Shown here: positions 11,496 to 21,291 of the stretch, one piece after another
Numbering within the stretch: position 1 is the stretch's first letter
Layout: the number at the start of each line of letters is the position of its first letter
Origin: Pseudodesulfovibrio nedwellii
GTDB taxonomy: Bacteria; Desulfobacterota; Desulfovibrionia; Desulfovibrionales; Desulfovibrionaceae
DNA: 64,000 bases
NCBI RefSeq assembly: GCF_027923765.1
Contig: NZ_AP026709.1
Coordinates: 3,698,063-3,762,062, forward strand
Reading direction: 5' to 3'
Translations under genes and position numbers: made by a program
The notes under the pieces: model-generated
Database searches by the model: none
The model's input: the letters and a program-made list of their open reading frames with translations, nothing else
What the model was told of the DNA's origin: nothing

Positions 11496-12128
11496 ATGGC
11501 TAAGACTCTCGGATTGCTTGGCAAGAAGCTGGGCATGACACGCATTTTCACTGACGATGGTAAAATCTGTCCTGTAACCGTTATTGAGGCTGGTCCTTGT
11601 TCGGTTATGCAGATTAAGACCACAGATAAGGAAGGCTACAACGCTTTGCAGCTCGGTTATGATTCCATCGCCGAACGCAAAGTGAACAAGCCCATGAAAG
11701 GCCATATGGCCAAGGCCGGTAAGGACCTCTATCGCACACTCAAGGAATTTCCTCTTGAAGTAGTAGAAGAGTACGAACTGGGCCAAGAAATTACCGTCGA
11801 CATTTTTGCCGCCGGTGAAAAGGTCAAGGTTACCGGTACCTCCAAGGGTAAAGGTTTCCAGGGTGTCATGAAGCGTCACAACTTCGCTGGCTCCCGCGCC
11901 TCCCATGGTGCTGAGAAAGTTCACCGCGTTCCCGGTTCAGTCGGTAACGCTACTTTCCCAGGCCGCGTTTGGAAGGGCAAGAAAATGCCCGGCCAGATGG
12001 GTAATGCACGTGTGACCTTGAGCAACGTGGAAATCGTCGATGTCAGGCCCGAGGACAATGTCCTGTTGGTCAAGGGCCAAGTGCCCGGTCCCAACAACGG
12101 CCTCGTGATGATCCGCAAGAACGGCTAA
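11496..12128 (+). CDS. rplC: Ribosomal protein L3
   Basis: L3 is an early-assembly protein of the 50S subunit near the peptidyl transferase centre. The frame is open upstream into rpsJ, but the ATG at 11496 follows AGGAG and begins MAKTLGLLGKKLGMTRIF, a standard L3 N-terminus. The 210 residues include the GKGFQGVMKRHNF loop that reaches the catalytic centre. It starts 10 bases after rpsJ. Confidence 0.97.
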   Translation: MAKTLGLLGKKLGMTRIFTDDGKICPVTVIEAGPCSVMQIKTTDKEGYNALQLGYDSIAERKVNKPMKGHMAKAGKDLYRTLKEFPLEVVEEYELGQEITVDIFAAGEKVKVTGTSKGKGFQGVMKRHNFAGSRASHGAEKVHRVPGSVGNATFPGRVWKGKKMPGQMGNARVTLSNVEIVDVRPEDNVLLVKGQVPGPNNGLVMIRKNG

Positions 12129-12140
12129 GAGGTATACGTC

Positions 12141-12761
12141 ATGGCTAAAATACAAGTTGTAGATCAGAATAATAAGAAAGTGGGCGACTTCGAGTTGGCT
12201 CCTGAGGTTTTCGAGGTAGAAATTATGCCCGAAATTCTCAACCACGTTGTCCGTGCCCAGCGCGCATCTGCACGTCAGGGAACCCACGCTACTAAGAACC
12301 GTGCTTTGAAGACCGGCGGTGGCCGCAAGCCCTGGCGCCAGAAAGGCACCGGTCGTGCTCGTGCTGGCTCCGTCCGTTCGCCTCTGTGGCGTGGTGGTGC
12401 TACCACCTTCGGCCCGCAGCCTCGCGATTACTCCTTCAAAGTGAACAAGAAAGTCCGCAAGCTGGCTTTGAAAATGGCTTTGTCCTCCCGTGCTTCTGAA
12501 GAGAAGATCACAGTGGTCAAGTCCATTGATCTCGCAGAGATCAAAACCAAGGCTTTTGCTGATGTCGCTGAGAAGCTCGGCATGACCAAGACCCTCATCG
12601 TCGCAAAGGGCGTTGACAAGAATCTGGAGCTTTCCGCACGGAACATGCCCCATATCAAGGTCATCGAAGCCGACAAGCTGAATGTTTACGATGTGCTGCT
12701 GTACCCCGAGCTGGTAATGCTCGAGACCGCTGCTCAAGACGTTCAAGAGAGGTTGAAGTAA
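12141..12761 (+). CDS. rplD: Ribosomal protein L4
   Basis: L4 lines the exit tunnel of the 50S subunit. The 206 residues include the extended tunnel loop (GGGRKPWRQKGTGRARAGS), near residues 57-75. In E. coli L4 represses its own operon, and the leader before rpsJ is a possible target here. Its stop codon overlaps the rplW start (TAATG), which suggests translational coupling. Confidence 0.97.
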   Translation: MAKIQVVDQNNKKVGDFELAPEVFEVEIMPEILNHVVRAQRASARQGTHATKNRALKTGGGRKPWRQKGTGRARAGSVRSPLWRGGATTFGPQPRDYSFKVNKKVRKLALKMALSSRASEEKITVVKSIDLAEIKTKAFADVAEKLGMTKTLIVAKGVDKNLELSARNMPHIKVIEADKLNVYDVLLYPELVMLETAAQDVQERLK

Positions 12762-13054
12762 TGGATTATTCACAAGTACTGCTCAAGCCCGTTGTTTCTG
12801 AAAAGGCCAACGAAGCCAAAGAGCATTCCAATCACGTCTCTTTTTACGTCCACCCCGATTCTAATAAGGTCGAGGTAAAGAAGGCCGTTGAGGCAGCCTT
12901 TGACGTTAAAGTCGAGTCTGTGAATATTGTCCGGAAGAAAGCAATGCCGCGTATGAAGTTCGGTCGTGCCACCGGTGGTCGCATCGCCGGTTACAAAAAG
13001 GCATACGTCAAGCTTGCTGCCGGTGACAAAATCGAAATATTCGAAGGAGTGTAA
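12761..13054 (+). CDS. rplW: Ribosomal protein L23
   Basis: L23 sits at the tunnel exit and is a docking site for trigger factor and the signal recognition particle. The 97-residue protein has the family pattern [10 protein letters not shown] near the N-terminus and [14 protein letters not shown] in the middle. The ATG overlaps the rplD stop by one base, and rplB follows after two bases. Confidence 0.96.
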   Translation: MDYSQVLLKPVVSEKANEAKEHSNHVSFYVHPDSNKVEVKKAVEAAFDVKVESVNIVRKKAMPRMKFGRATGGRIAGYKKAYVKLAAGDKIEIFEGV

Positions 13055-13056
13055 CC

Positions 13057-13887
13057 ATGGCAACCCGTAAGTTGAAGCCTACTTCTCCGGGCCGCCGGTT
13101 CCAGACGATCTCTGATTTTGCTGAGATCACCAGGACCACTCCCGAGAAGTCGCTGACCAAAGGTCTGACCAAGAAGTCTGGCCGTAATAATAATGGTCGT
13201 GTCACCATGCGCCGTCGCGGCGGAGGACACAAGACGCTGTACCGCGTCATCGATTTCAAGCGCAATAAGCTTGGCGTACCCGCCAAGGTTGCCGAGATCG
13301 AATATGATCCGAACCGCAGCGCCCGTATCGCTCTTCTGCATTACGCAGATGGTGAGAAGCGCTATATCCTGGCTCCTGTCGGCCTGAATCAGGGCGATTC
13401 TATCGTCGCTGGCGAAGGTATTGACATCAAGCCCGGCAACGCCATGGATCTGGCAAAGATCCCGACTGGTACCATCGTGCATAACATTGAATTGCATCCT
13501 GGAAAGGGTGGACAGTTCTGCCGCGCAGCCGGTACATATGCACAGTTGATCGCCAAGGAAGGCAAATACGCCCTCCTGCGCATGCCTTCTGGTGAGGTCC
13601 GTAAGGTCCTGGCCACTTGCTGCGCCACTGTCGGTCAGGTTGGTAACATTCATCACGAGAACATCAAGATCGGTAAGGCTGGCCGTAACCGCTGGCTCGG
13701 TCGTCGCCCGAAGGTCCGTGGTGTGGCAATGAACCCGATCGATCACCCGTTGGGTGGTGGTGAAGGTCGTAGTTCCGGTGGTCGCCATCCGGTGTCCCCA
13801 TGGGGTACCCCGGCTAAGGGTTATAAGACCCGGAACAAGAAGAAGGCTTCCTCGAAGCTCATCGTCAAACGCCGCGGCCAGAAGTAG
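13057..13887 (+). CDS. rplB: Ribosomal protein L2
   Basis: L2 is needed for subunit joining and peptidyl transfer. The 276 residues carry the conserved [18 protein letters not shown] segment near the C-terminus, including the histidine known to matter for activity. The start follows AAGGAGTG. Length and ends are normal. Confidence 0.97.
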   Translation: MATRKLKPTSPGRRFQTISDFAEITRTTPEKSLTKGLTKKSGRNNNGRVTMRRRGGGHKTLYRVIDFKRNKLGVPAKVAEIEYDPNRSARIALLHYADGEKRYILAPVGLNQGDSIVAGEGIDIKPGNAMDLAKIPTGTIVHNIELHPGKGGQFCRAAGTYAQLIAKEGKYALLRMPSGEVRKVLATCCATVGQVGNIHHENIKIGKAGRNRWLGRRPKVRGVAMNPIDHPLGGGEGRSSGGRHPVSPWGTPAKGYKTRNKKKASSKLIVKRRGQK

Positions 13888-13898
13888 GAGTATAACTA

Positions 13899-14168
13899 AT
13901 GCCTAGATCTCTTAAAAAGGGCCCGTTCCTTGACGGTCACCTGATCAAGAAAATCCAAGTGGCTGGAGAAAATCAGGATCGTCGCGTGATCAAGACTTGG
14001 TCCCGTCGTTCCACGATCGTCCCCGAGATGGTCGGTATGACTTTCGCTGTCCATAATGGTCGTAAGTTCATCCCTGTGTTCGTTACCGAAAACATGGTCG
14101 GACACAAACTGGGTGAATTTTCCCCCACCCGTACCTACTTCGGCCACGTTGCCGATAAGAAAAAGTAG
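13899..14168 (+). CDS. rpsS: Ribosomal protein S19
   Basis: S19 forms a complex with S13 in the 30S head. The 89 residues start [15 protein letters not shown] and include the [20 protein letters not shown] block typical of S19. The ATG follows AGGAGTATAACTA, and it lies 11 bases after rplB in the same run. Confidence 0.97.
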   Translation: MPRSLKKGPFLDGHLIKKIQVAGENQDRRVIKTWSRRSTIVPEMVGMTFAVHNGRKFIPVFVTENMVGHKLGEFSPTRTYFGHVADKKK

Positions 14169-14182
14169 GGTAGGAGGACATC

Positions 14183-14515
14183 ATGGAAGCTAAAGCAGTC
14201 TCTAAGTTCATTCGCGTGTCTCCGCGCAAGACTCGTCTTGTTGCCGAGAACATTAAAGGCAAGGGCGTCGAAGACGCTCTTAACATTCTTCGGTTCACTC
14301 CGAAGAAGGCCGCGAAGATCCTCAGCAAGGTCCTCTTTTCCGCTGTTTCCAACGCGGAACAGATGCCCGGAGTTGATGTTGATTCCCTGATCGTTGATAC
14401 GGTCATGGTTAACGAAGGTCCTACCTGGAAGCGTATTCAGCCGCGTGCCATGGGCCGCGCTTACCGCATCAGGAAGCGTACCAGCCACATTACAATCGTA
14501 GTGAAGGAACAGTAA
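14183..14515 (+). CDS. rplV: Ribosomal protein L22
   Basis: L22 contributes to the exit tunnel wall and is a site of macrolide resistance changes. The 110 residues contain the [16 protein letters not shown] start and the tunnel hairpin near [18 protein letters not shown]. The start follows TAGGAGGACATC. Nothing is unusual. Confidence 0.97.
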   Translation: MEAKAVSKFIRVSPRKTRLVAENIKGKGVEDALNILRFTPKKAAKILSKVLFSAVSNAEQMPGVDVDSLIVDTVMVNEGPTWKRIQPRAMGRAYRIRKRTSHITIVVKEQ

Positions 14516-14516
14516 T

Positions 14517-15158
14517 ATGGGACAGAAAGTACATCCTTACGGTTTTCGTCTGGGGTATAACAAGAACTGGCTGTCCCGCTGGTACAGCAAAAAGGACTAT
14601 CCTGCGTTCGTTCTTCAGGACGACCAGGTCCGCAAGTTCGTTAAGAAAAAATTGTTTCAAGCTGGCGTGTCCCGCATCGAAATCGAGCGGGCCGGCGGCA
14701 AGATTCGCCTGATCATCCACACCGCGCGTCCCGGTATTGTTATCGGTCGCAAGGGTGTAGAGATAGAAAAGTTGCGTGAAGAATTGCGTAACAAGTTTCA
14801 AACTGAATTCACCATTGAGGTCAACGAGATTCGTCGACCGGAGGTTGAAGCTCAGCTCGTAGCTGAGAACATTGCCCAGCAGCTTGAACGTCGAATTGCC
14901 TTCCGCCGTGCCATGAAGCGTACGGTGGGCCTTGCCAGGAAATTCGGCGCCGAGGGTATTAAAGTTGCGTGTGCAGGTCGCCTGGCTGGCGCCGAAATCG
15001 CACGCGGCGAGTGGTACCGTGATGGGCGTGTGCCTTTGCACACACTCCGTGCCGACATCGACTATGGTTTCGCCGAAGCAGCTACTACTTACGGTGTTAT
15101 CGGAGTCAAGGTCTGGATTTTCAAGGGTGAGATTCTGGACAAAGAGGTAGAACAGTAA
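14517..15158 (+). CDS. rpsC: Ribosomal protein S3
   Basis: S3 surrounds the mRNA entry channel of the 30S subunit. The 213 residues include the KH domain signature ([14 protein letters not shown]), near residues 78-92, and the C-terminal [12 protein letters not shown] block. It begins one base after the rplV stop and its own stop overlaps the rplP start, so the three genes look translationally coupled. Confidence 0.97.
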   Translation: MGQKVHPYGFRLGYNKNWLSRWYSKKDYPAFVLQDDQVRKFVKKKLFQAGVSRIEIERAGGKIRLIIHTARPGIVIGRKGVEIEKLREELRNKFQTEFTIEVNEIRRPEVEAQLVAENIAQQLERRIAFRRAMKRTVGLARKFGAEGIKVACAGRLAGAEIARGEWYRDGRVPLHTLRADIDYGFAEAATTYGVIGVKVWIFKGEILDKEVEQ

Positions 15159-15571
15159 TGCTTGCTCCAAAAAGAGTAAAATTCAGAAAGCGGCAGAAAG
15201 GCCGCCTCAGAGGCAAGGCCCAACGGGGTAACAGTGTGTCCTTCGGCGATATCGGCCTGAAGGCATTGGAGCACGGAAAGATCACAGCCCAGCAAATCGA
15301 ATCCGCTCGTGTCGCTATCATGCGTCACATCAAGCGCGGCGGTAAAGTCTGGATCCGCATCTTCCCTGATTTCCCCGTCACCTCCAAGCCCGCGGAAGTC
15401 CGTATGGGTAAGGGTAAAGGCGCACCCGATGGTTGGGTTGCACCGGTGAAACCGGGTCGTATTATGTACGAAGTTAAAGGTGTTGACATCGAATTGGCTA
15501 AGGAAGCGCTCAAGCGTGCTTCCTACAAGCTGCCGATCAAGACCGCTATCGTTGTGAAGGAGGGTATGTAA
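15158..15571 (+). CDS. rplP: Ribosomal protein L16
   Basis: L16 helps form the A site of the 50S subunit. The 137 residues show the family pattern: [15 protein letters not shown] at the start and [18 protein letters not shown] near residues 80-97. The start codon overlaps the rpsC stop and rpmC begins on the next base. Confidence 0.97.
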   Translation: MLAPKRVKFRKRQKGRLRGKAQRGNSVSFGDIGLKALEHGKITAQQIESARVAIMRHIKRGGKVWIRIFPDFPVTSKPAEVRMGKGKGAPDGWVAPVKPGRIMYEVKGVDIELAKEALKRASYKLPIKTAIVVKEGM

Positions 15572-15766
15572 ATGCTGACTTCCAAGGAACTTCGTGAACT
15601 GGATGACGCCAAACTGACTGAGAAACTGACTGAATCCCGAAAAGATCTGTTTGCCATGCGTTTCAAGCATGCAACAGCTCAGCTCGAGAACACGCAGACT
15701 CTCTCCGGCGTCAAAAAGACTATCGCCCGTATCCTGACTATTCAGCGGGAACGACAGGGAGCGTAG
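15572..15766 (+). CDS. rpmC: Ribosomal protein L29
   Basis: L29 is a small two-helix protein next to L23 at the tunnel exit. The 64 residues contain the expected KELRELDDAKLTEKL helix and a second helix ending in ARILTIQRER. The start directly follows the rplP stop, with GGAGGG inside the end of rplP acting as ribosome binding site. Confidence 0.96.
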   Translation: MLTSKELRELDDAKLTEKLTESRKDLFAMRFKHATAQLENTQTLSGVKKTIARILTIQRERQGA

Positions 15767-15770
15767 AGAA

Positions 15771-16037
15771 ATGGCTGAGTTTAAATACCAAGGCAACAAG
15801 CGTGTGCTCACCGGTCTGGTGATCTCCGACAAGGCTGACAAAACTATTGTCGTCCGCGTCGAGACACTGGTGAAGCATCCGCTGCTTAAGAAGTACATTC
15901 GTCGCCGCAAGAAATTCATGGCCCATGATCCGGCTAATGATTGTGGTGTTGGCGACAAGGTGCAGATTGTCGAATCGAGGCCCATGTCCCGCCGCAAGCG
16001 CTGGCATTTGGTGCAAATTCTCGAAAAGGCCGTCTAG
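15771..16037 (+). CDS. rpsQ: Ribosomal protein S17
   Basis: S17 is a primary 16S rRNA-binding protein with an OB fold. The 88 residues hold the conserved [19 protein letters not shown] strand region and the [15 protein letters not shown] loop. It starts 4 bases after rpmC and lies in the usual rpmC-rpsQ-rplN order. Confidence 0.97.
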   Translation: MAEFKYQGNKRVLTGLVISDKADKTIVVRVETLVKHPLLKKYIRRRKKFMAHDPANDCGVGDKVQIVESRPMSRRKRWHLVQILEKAV

Positions 16038-16051
16038 GGTTAGGAGGAAAC

Positions 16052-16420
16052 ATGATACAAGTTGAATCCAGACTCGACGTTGCTGACAATTCCGGGGCCA
16101 AACAGGTCCTGTGCATCAAGGTTCTTGGTGGTTCCAAGCGCCGTTACGCCAGCGTCGGTGATATTATTGTAGTGTCCGTCAAAGAAGCCATGCCCCATTC
16201 CAAAGTGAAGAAGGGCTCGGTTATGAAGGCGGTTGTCGTTCGTACTAAGAAGGAACTCGGTCGTCCCGACGGTTCCTACATTAAGTTCGACAACAATTCC
16301 GCTGTGCTGCTCAACGCTAACATGGACCCCGTCGGTACCCGTATTTTCGGACCCGTGGCTCGTGAATTGCGTGCAGCCGGTTTCATGAAGATCGTTTCCC
16401 TCGCCCCCGAGGTCCTGTAA
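16052..16420 (+). CDS. rplN: Ribosomal protein L14
   Basis: L14 bridges to the 30S subunit. The frame is open upstream into rpsQ, but the ATG at 16052 follows TAGGAGGAAAC and begins [17 protein letters not shown], the standard L14 start. The 122 residues end with [12 protein letters not shown] as expected. Confidence 0.97.
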   Translation: MIQVESRLDVADNSGAKQVLCIKVLGGSKRRYASVGDIIVVSVKEAMPHSKVKKGSVMKAVVVRTKKELGRPDGSYIKFDNNSAVLLNANMDPVGTRIFGPVARELRAAGFMKIVSLAPEVL

Positions 16421-16430
16421 GGATATGATG

Positions 16431-16751
16431 ATGAAGACTAAAATTCGCAAAGACGACAAAGTCATGGTCATCGCCGGAAAGGACAAGGGTAAGATTGGCA
16501 AGGTGTTGAAGATTCTCAAGAAGCAGGACAAAGTCCTGGTTGAGAAGGTGAATATGGTTCAGCGCCACACCAAAGCCAACCCTTATGCCCAACAACCCGG
16601 CGGTATCATCGAGAAGGAAGCCCCGATCCATGTATCCAATGTGGCTATTGTTTGCGATGCATGCACCAAGCCCACGCGGGTCGGGTACAAGAAGACTGAA
16701 GATGGAAAGAAGGTTCGCTTCTGTAAGAAGTGCAACGAAACCTTCAAGTAG
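16431..16751 (+). CDS. rplX: Ribosomal protein L24 with C-terminal cysteine pairs
   Basis: L24 starts 50S assembly and carries a KOW motif near residues 8-35 ([18 protein letters not shown]). Three ATG codons in a row stand at 16425, 16428 and 16431. The Shine-Dalgarno sequence TAAGGA ends at 16423, so only the third has normal spacing, giving 106 residues. The C-terminus carries two CxxC pairs (C75/C78 and C98/C101), a zinc-ribbon arrangement found in some L24 proteins. Identity is certain; the start is open within two codons. Confidence 0.95.
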   Translation: MKTKIRKDDKVMVIAGKDKGKIGKVLKILKKQDKVLVEKVNMVQRHTKANPYAQQPGGIIEKEAPIHVSNVAIVCDACTKPTRVGYKKTEDGKKVRFCKKCNETFK

Positions 16752-16759
16752 GTATCAGT

Positions 16760-17299
16760 ATGACACGTCTCGAGACAGTATATAATGAAAAGGTCGTCCC
16801 CGAGCTCCAGAAGGAGTACGGTTATTCCTCTTCCATGGAGATTCCTCGTATGACGAAGATCTCCTTGAACATCGGACTTGGTGAAGCTAGCCAGAATAGC
16901 AAGCTCATCGAACCCGCTGCCGAGGAATTGACCGCAATCGCAGGCCAAAAGGCCGTTGTCACCCTGGCAAAGAAATCCATCGCACAGTTCAAGCTGCGCG
17001 AAGGTATGCCGGTCGGCACTCGCGTGACTTTACGCGGCGATGCAATGTGGGATTTTTATGACAAGCTCGTGAGCTTTGCTCTGCCCCGTGTCCGCGACTT
17101 TCGCGGTATCCCCGATCGTGGTTTTGACGGTCGTGGTAACTTCACAATGGGCATCAAGGAACACACCATCTTCCCTGAGCTTGACATCGATAGAGTTGAG
17201 ATGGTGAAGGGCATGAACGTGACAGTGTGCACGACCGCTAAGACAGATAAAGAAGGCAAGTCCCTTCTTGATCTGCTCGGTATGCCCTTTAAAAAGTAG
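16760..17299 (+). CDS. rplE: Ribosomal protein L5
   Basis: L5 binds 5S rRNA in the central protuberance. The chosen ATG at 16760 begins [16 protein letters not shown] and gives 179 residues, the normal L5 length; an earlier in-frame ATG at 16730 lies within rplX. The [22 protein letters not shown] block is conserved. rpsN follows after 11 bases. Confidence 0.97.
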   Translation: MTRLETVYNEKVVPELQKEYGYSSSMEIPRMTKISLNIGLGEASQNSKLIEPAAEELTAIAGQKAVVTLAKKSIAQFKLREGMPVGTRVTLRGDAMWDFYDKLVSFALPRVRDFRGIPDRGFDGRGNFTMGIKEHTIFPELDIDRVEMVKGMNVTVCTTAKTDKEGKSLLDLLGMPFKK

Positions 17300-17310
17300 G
17301 AGGACGGAAA

Positions 17311-17496
17311 GTGGCCAAAACAAGCTTACGTGTTAAGGCACGCCGCAAACCCAAGTTCAAGGTCCGCGCATACAATCGTTGTCCGATTTGTGGCCGTCCT
17401 CGGGCTTTTCTGAGGCACTACGGCATCTGCCGTATTTGCTTCCGTAACAAGGCTCTCGCTGGTGAACTTCCCGGCGTCCGCAAGGCGAGCTGGTAA
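17311..17496 (+). CDS. rpsN: Ribosomal protein S14, zinc-binding form
   Basis: S14 is part of the 30S head. This is the short, zinc-binding type of 61 residues, with C24, C27, C40 and C43 as the metal site, rather than the long cysteine-free form. The start is GTG, following AGGAGGACGGAAA. Genomes with this form sometimes also carry a cysteine-free paralogue for zinc shortage; none is seen here. Confidence 0.97.
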   Translation: MAKTSLRVKARRKPKFKVRAYNRCPICGRPRAFLRHYGICRICFRNKALAGELPGVRKASW

Positions 17497-17511
17497 TTAA
17501 GGAGAAATGAA

Positions 17512-17895
17512 ATGGCTGTTGTTGATCCTGTAGCCGACATGTTGACCCGCATCCGGAATGCGTATGGCGCTTATCATAATGATGTCGCCATCCCGACTTC
17601 CAAGATGAAGTCTTCTATCGCGGGTATTTTGAAGGAAGAAGGTTATATCACCGACTACGCTGTCGAGGACAGGGACATCAGTATTACCCTCAAATACGTT
17701 GACGGAAAACCGTTGGTTACTGGCCTGAAAAAGGTCAGTAAGCCCGGTCGTCGCGTGTACGTTGGTGCTTCTGATATCCCCCGAGTCCAGAACGGCATCG
17801 GTATTTGTATCGTGTCTACATCCAAAGGTTTGCTCGAAGGCGCCAAGGCCAAAGAGGCCAATGTTGGCGGCGAGCTTCTCTGCGAAATCTGGTAA
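17512..17895 (+). CDS. rpsH: Ribosomal protein S8
   Basis: S8 binds the central domain of 16S rRNA and in E. coli represses the spc operon. The 127 residues begin DPVADMLTRIRNAYGAYH and end with the conserved GGELLCEIW. The ATG follows AAGGAG. Length and context are normal. Confidence 0.97.
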   Translation: MAVVDPVADMLTRIRNAYGAYHNDVAIPTSKMKSSIAGILKEEGYITDYAVEDRDISITLKYVDGKPLVTGLKKVSKPGRRVYVGASDIPRVQNGIGICIVSTSKGLLEGAKAKEANVGGELLCEIW

Positions 17896-17907
17896 AGAGG
17901 TTCCACT

Positions 17908-18444
17908 ATGTCTCGTATAGGAAAGAATCCCATCGACATCCCTTCGGGTGTTGAGGTATCTGTTGGAGCCTCCGAGATCCAGGTTAAGGGCCCTAAGGGG
18001 ACCTTGCAGACTCCGGTCCACCCGACCGTTGAGTATAAGATCGAGGATGGCAAGGTGTATGTCTCCCGCATTGATGATTCCCGTCAGGCGCGTGGTCAGC
18101 ATGGTCTTCGTAGGACCTTGCTTGCCAACTGCGTTGATGGCGTGACCAAGGGTTTTGCAAAGACCTTGGAAGTTATCGGTGTAGGTTACAAGGTGTCCGT
18201 GCAGGGCAAAAAAATCGTTCTTAACGTCGGATATTCTCATCCGGTCGAGTTCGATCTTCCTGCCGGTCTCGAAGCTAAGGCGGAAGGCTCCAAGCTGACC
18301 ATCGAAGGCCTCGATAAGCAACTTGTTGGAGAAGTCGCGGCACAAATCCGCCGTGTGCGTCCGCCGGAACCCTACAAGGGTAAGGGCATCAAGTACGCTG
18401 ACGAATACATCCGCCGCAAGGCTGGTAAGTCCGGCGCTAAGTAG
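17908..18444 (+). CDS. rplF: Ribosomal protein L6
   Basis: L6 lies near the factor-binding site of the 50S subunit. The 178 residues begin MSRIGKNPIDIPSGVEV and end with the RPPEPYKGKGIKYADEYIRR signature followed by KAGKSGAK. It starts 12 bases after rpsH, and rplR follows 11 bases later. Confidence 0.97.
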   Translation: MSRIGKNPIDIPSGVEVSVGASEIQVKGPKGTLQTPVHPTVEYKIEDGKVYVSRIDDSRQARGQHGLRRTLLANCVDGVTKGFAKTLEVIGVGYKVSVQGKKIVLNVGYSHPVEFDLPAGLEAKAEGSKLTIEGLDKQLVGEVAAQIRRVRPPEPYKGKGIKYADEYIRRKAGKSGAK

Positions 18445-18455
18445 GGGTATAAGTC

Positions 18456-18815
18456 ATGAGTAAAAGCAAAAATGCACAGAGGCTTCTTCGGAAGCCCCGC
18501 ATCAGAAAGAAAATATCCGGTACAGAAGTTCGGCCTCGTTTGGTCGTCTATCGTTCCAACCAGCATGTTTATGCTCAGTTGGTCGATGACGTGAACGGCG
18601 TGACTCTGGCCTCCGCAAGCACTCAGGTGCTGAATAAGGACGGCGAGACTCTCAAGGCAAATAAGGATTCTGCAACCAAAGTTGGTAAGGCAATAGCCGA
18701 AGCCGCTTTGGCCAAGAAAATTGATTCCTGTGTCTTCGACCGGAGTGGTTACATCTATCACGGCAAGGTAAAAGCTCTTGCCGACGGCGCCCGTGAAGCC
18801 GGGCTTAAATTCTAG
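18456..18815 (+). CDS. rplR: Ribosomal protein L18
   Basis: L18 binds 5S rRNA together with L5. The 119 residues contain the [18 protein letters not shown] strand region and end [26 protein letters not shown], the usual family ending. It is in the expected position between rplF and rpsE. Confidence 0.97.
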   Translation: MSKSKNAQRLLRKPRIRKKISGTEVRPRLVVYRSNQHVYAQLVDDVNGVTLASASTQVLNKDGETLKANKDSATKVGKAIAEAALAKKIDSCVFDRSGYIYHGKVKALADGAREAGLKF

Positions 18816-18832
18816 GTAGCTAGGAAAGAACA

Positions 18833-19324
18833 ATGGAACAGAATGATAGTGGATTGATTGAAAAAATCGTCTACCTCAATCGCGTCGCCAAGGTTGTCAA
18901 GGGTGGCCGCCGTTTCAGCTTCAGCTGCCTGGTGGTCGTCGGAGACGGTGAAGGTGGAGTCGGATATGGTCTGGGTAAGGCTAACGAAGTACCTGAAGCT
19001 ATTCGCAAGGCGTCTGAACGCGCCAAGAAGAACATGATTAATGTTCCTCTGCTGGATGGCACCCTGCCGTATGAGGTCTTGGGACGCTACGGTGCAGGCC
19101 GCGTTATGCTGAAGCCTGCCAGTCGTGGTACTGGTATTATTGCTGGTGGTCCCGTTCGTGCGATCATGGAAGCCGTTGGCGTCCATGATATCCTGACCAA
19201 AGCTATTGGCACTAATAATCCGCACAACGTGCTGCGTGCCACCATGGCTGGTCTGGAATCCCTGCGGAGTGCCGAGGAAATGACCGCCCTGCGCGGAGTC
19301 CCGGTGTCTACGCCGAGAAAGTAA
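18833..19324 (+). CDS. rpsE: Ribosomal protein S5
   Basis: S5 helps shape the mRNA channel and decoding fidelity. The 163 residues include the double-stranded RNA-binding fold start ([18 protein letters not shown]) and the [17 protein letters not shown] loop. The ATG follows TAGGAAAGAACA. rpmD follows after 11 bases. Confidence 0.97.
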   Translation: MEQNDSGLIEKIVYLNRVAKVVKGGRRFSFSCLVVVGDGEGGVGYGLGKANEVPEAIRKASERAKKNMINVPLLDGTLPYEVLGRYGAGRVMLKPASRGTGIIAGGPVRAIMEAVGVHDILTKAIGTNNPHNVLRATMAGLESLRSAEEMTALRGVPVSTPRK

Positions 19325-19335
19325 AGGAGATCGCC

Positions 19336-19506
19336 GTGATTAAAGTAAAACAGATCAAAAGCAAGATCGCGTGTAAGCCTGACCAGGTTAAAACCCTGGA
19401 AGCATTGGGCTTACGTCGTATCAGCCAGGTCAAAGAACACGAAGATACCCCGGTTATTCGTGGTATGATCTATAAGGTCAGACACCTGGTGGAGGTAGTA
19501 GAATAA
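19336..19506 (+). CDS. rpmD: Ribosomal protein L30
   Basis: This short gene of 56 codons starts with GTG after AAGGAGATC and ends at a TAA whose last base is the first base of the rplO ATG. The product begins [20 protein letters not shown] and contains [19 protein letters not shown], a clear L30. Its place between rpsE and rplO is the classic one. Confidence 0.95.
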   Translation: MIKVKQIKSKIACKPDQVKTLEALGLRRISQVKEHEDTPVIRGMIYKVRHLVEVVE

Positions 19507-19952
19507 TGAAACTGCATGAACTCTACGCCTTCCCGGAAGAATATAAGAATCGTAAGCGTATTGGTCGTGGTTCCGGATCCGGTTGGGGTAAAACCTCCGG
19601 TAAAGGCCACAAGGGTCAGAACGCCCGCTCCGGCGGTGGTGTTCGTCCCGGCTTTGAGGGTGGCCAGATGCCTCTGGCTCGCCGTCTGCCCAAGCGCGGA
19701 TTCAAGAATCCCTTCCGCGAAGAGTACCAAGCTGTGAACGTTGGTCGCCTTTTGGCCATGTTCGAAGGCAAGGACGAGATCACCCTGACCGATATGTATG
19801 AACGTGGTGTTGTCAAAGACAATGCCCCGGTCAAGGTTCTTGGAACCGGTGATGTCGCAAAGGCCGTGACCATTGAAGCTCATCGTTTCAGTGCGTCTGC
19901 AGCCGAGAAGATTGCCAAGGCCGGCGGTACCGCCAAGGCCATTGAAGCTTAA
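19506..19952 (+). CDS. rplO: Ribosomal protein L15
   Basis: L15 is a late-assembly 50S protein. The 148 residues show the glycine- and arginine-rich N-terminal extension ([20 protein letters not shown]) that threads into rRNA, then a globular C-terminal domain. The start overlaps the rpmD stop (TAATG). secY follows after 26 bases. Confidence 0.97.
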   Translation: MKLHELYAFPEEYKNRKRIGRGSGSGWGKTSGKGHKGQNARSGGGVRPGFEGGQMPLARRLPKRGFKNPFREEYQAVNVGRLLAMFEGKDEITLTDMYERGVVKDNAPVKVLGTGDVAKAVTIEAHRFSASAAEKIAKAGGTAKAIEA

Positions 19953-19978
19953 CTCTATACTCGAAGGGTATTGATACG

Positions 19979-21289
19979 ATGTCAGGAGTTGATAATATTG
20001 CCCGATTGCCAGAGCTGCGTAACAAGCTGCTCTGGACGTTCGCACTGCTTGCTGTCTACCGGATGGGCATTCATATACCTATTCCCGGCGTCGACAGTGC
20101 GGCTCTGACGGAGTTTTTCGCTCAGGCGCAAAACACCCTCTTCGGGATCTTCGATATGTTCTCGGGCGGTGGACTGTCCAACATGTCCATCTTCGCACTG
20201 GGCATCATGCCCTACATTTCGGCTTCCATTATTCTTCAGCTCTTGACCGTCGTGTCGCCTGAGCTGAAGCGCCTCCAGAAGGAGGAAGGTGAGGCCGGAA
20301 GGAAAAAAATTACCCAGTACACTAGGTACGGGACAGTTCTTATTACCATTGTGCAGGGCTTTGCCATTGCCACTGGTCTTGAGTCCATGAGCAGCCCTAC
20401 GGGCGCGCCTATGGTGCTGTTTTCCGGCATAGGGTTCAAGATGATGACCATCTTGACCCTGACTGCTGGTACCGTGTTCCTGATGTGGTTGGGTGAGCAA
20501 ATGACTGAAAAGGGGATCGGAAATGGTATCTCCCTGATCATCTACGCTGGTATTATTGCGGGCCTTCCGGCTGCAGTGATCAATACCATCCAGTTGATGA
20601 CTGTGGGTGAAATCACACTGTTCATCCTCCTCTTTCTCATGATTGTGATGGTTGCCACTTTGGCCTTCATTGTTTTCATGGAAAGAGGACAGCGCAGAAT
20701 TCCGATTCACTATGCCAAGCGTCAGCAAGGACGTCGCATGTTCGGTGGGCAGACTACGCATCTGCCTTTGAAGATTAACACCGCTGGTGTTATCCCGCCG
20801 ATCTTTGCATCTTCCATTCTGATGTTCCCTGCAACACTCGCTCAGTTTTCGAACAATGAGTTCTTGCAGGATTTTGCAGCCATCATGAGTCCGACTTCCA
20901 TTGTGTACAACTTGTTGTTCATTGGAATTATCATATTCTTTTGCTACTTCTATACGGCGATCATGTTTGATCCCAAAGGAATTGCAGAGAATATTCAAAA
21001 GCAGGGCGGCTTCATCCCGGGTATTCGCCCAGGTAATCGCACCCGTGAATACATTGATAGAGTGTTAGCCCGCATTACTTTGTGGGGAGCCTTCTATGTA
21101 TCTGCGGTGTGTGTGCTTCCCATGTTTTTGATCAGCAAGTTTAGCGTGCCGTTTTATTTCGGCGGAACTTCGCTGCTGATCGTGGTCGGCGTGGCCATGG
21201 ACTTCATGGGGCAAATCGAGTCTTATCTGATCTCTCGTCAATACGAGGGACTGATGGGCAAAGCAGGCAAATTGAAGGGCAGGCACTAG
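19979..21289 (+). CDS. secY: Preprotein translocase subunit SecY
   Basis: SecY forms the protein-conducting channel of the inner membrane with SecE and SecG. The 436 residues contain the ten membrane segments expected. The cytoplasmic loop GQRRIPIHYAKRQQGRRM lies near residues 238-255, and the conserved GIRPGNRTREYIDRVLARIT is near the C-terminus. The start follows GAAGGGTATTGATACG. In many genomes adk follows secY; here map starts two bases after the stop. Confidence 0.97.
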   Translation: MSGVDNIARLPELRNKLLWTFALLAVYRMGIHIPIPGVDSAALTEFFAQAQNTLFGIFDMFSGGGLSNMSIFALGIMPYISASIILQLLTVVSPELKRLQKEEGEAGRKKITQYTRYGTVLITIVQGFAIATGLESMSSPTGAPMVLFSGIGFKMMTILTLTAGTVFLMWLGEQMTEKGIGNGISLIIYAGIIAGLPAAVINTIQLMTVGEITLFILLFLMIVMVATLAFIVFMERGQRRIPIHYAKRQQGRRMFGGQTTHLPLKINTAGVIPPIFASSILMFPATLAQFSNNEFLQDFAAIMSPTSIVYNLLFIGIIIFFCYFYTAIMFDPKGIAENIQKQGGFIPGIRPGNRTREYIDRVLARITLWGAFYVSAVCVLPMFLISKFSVPFYFGGTSLLIVVGVAMDFMGQIESYLISRQYEGLMGKAGKLKGRH

Positions 21290-21291
21290 CC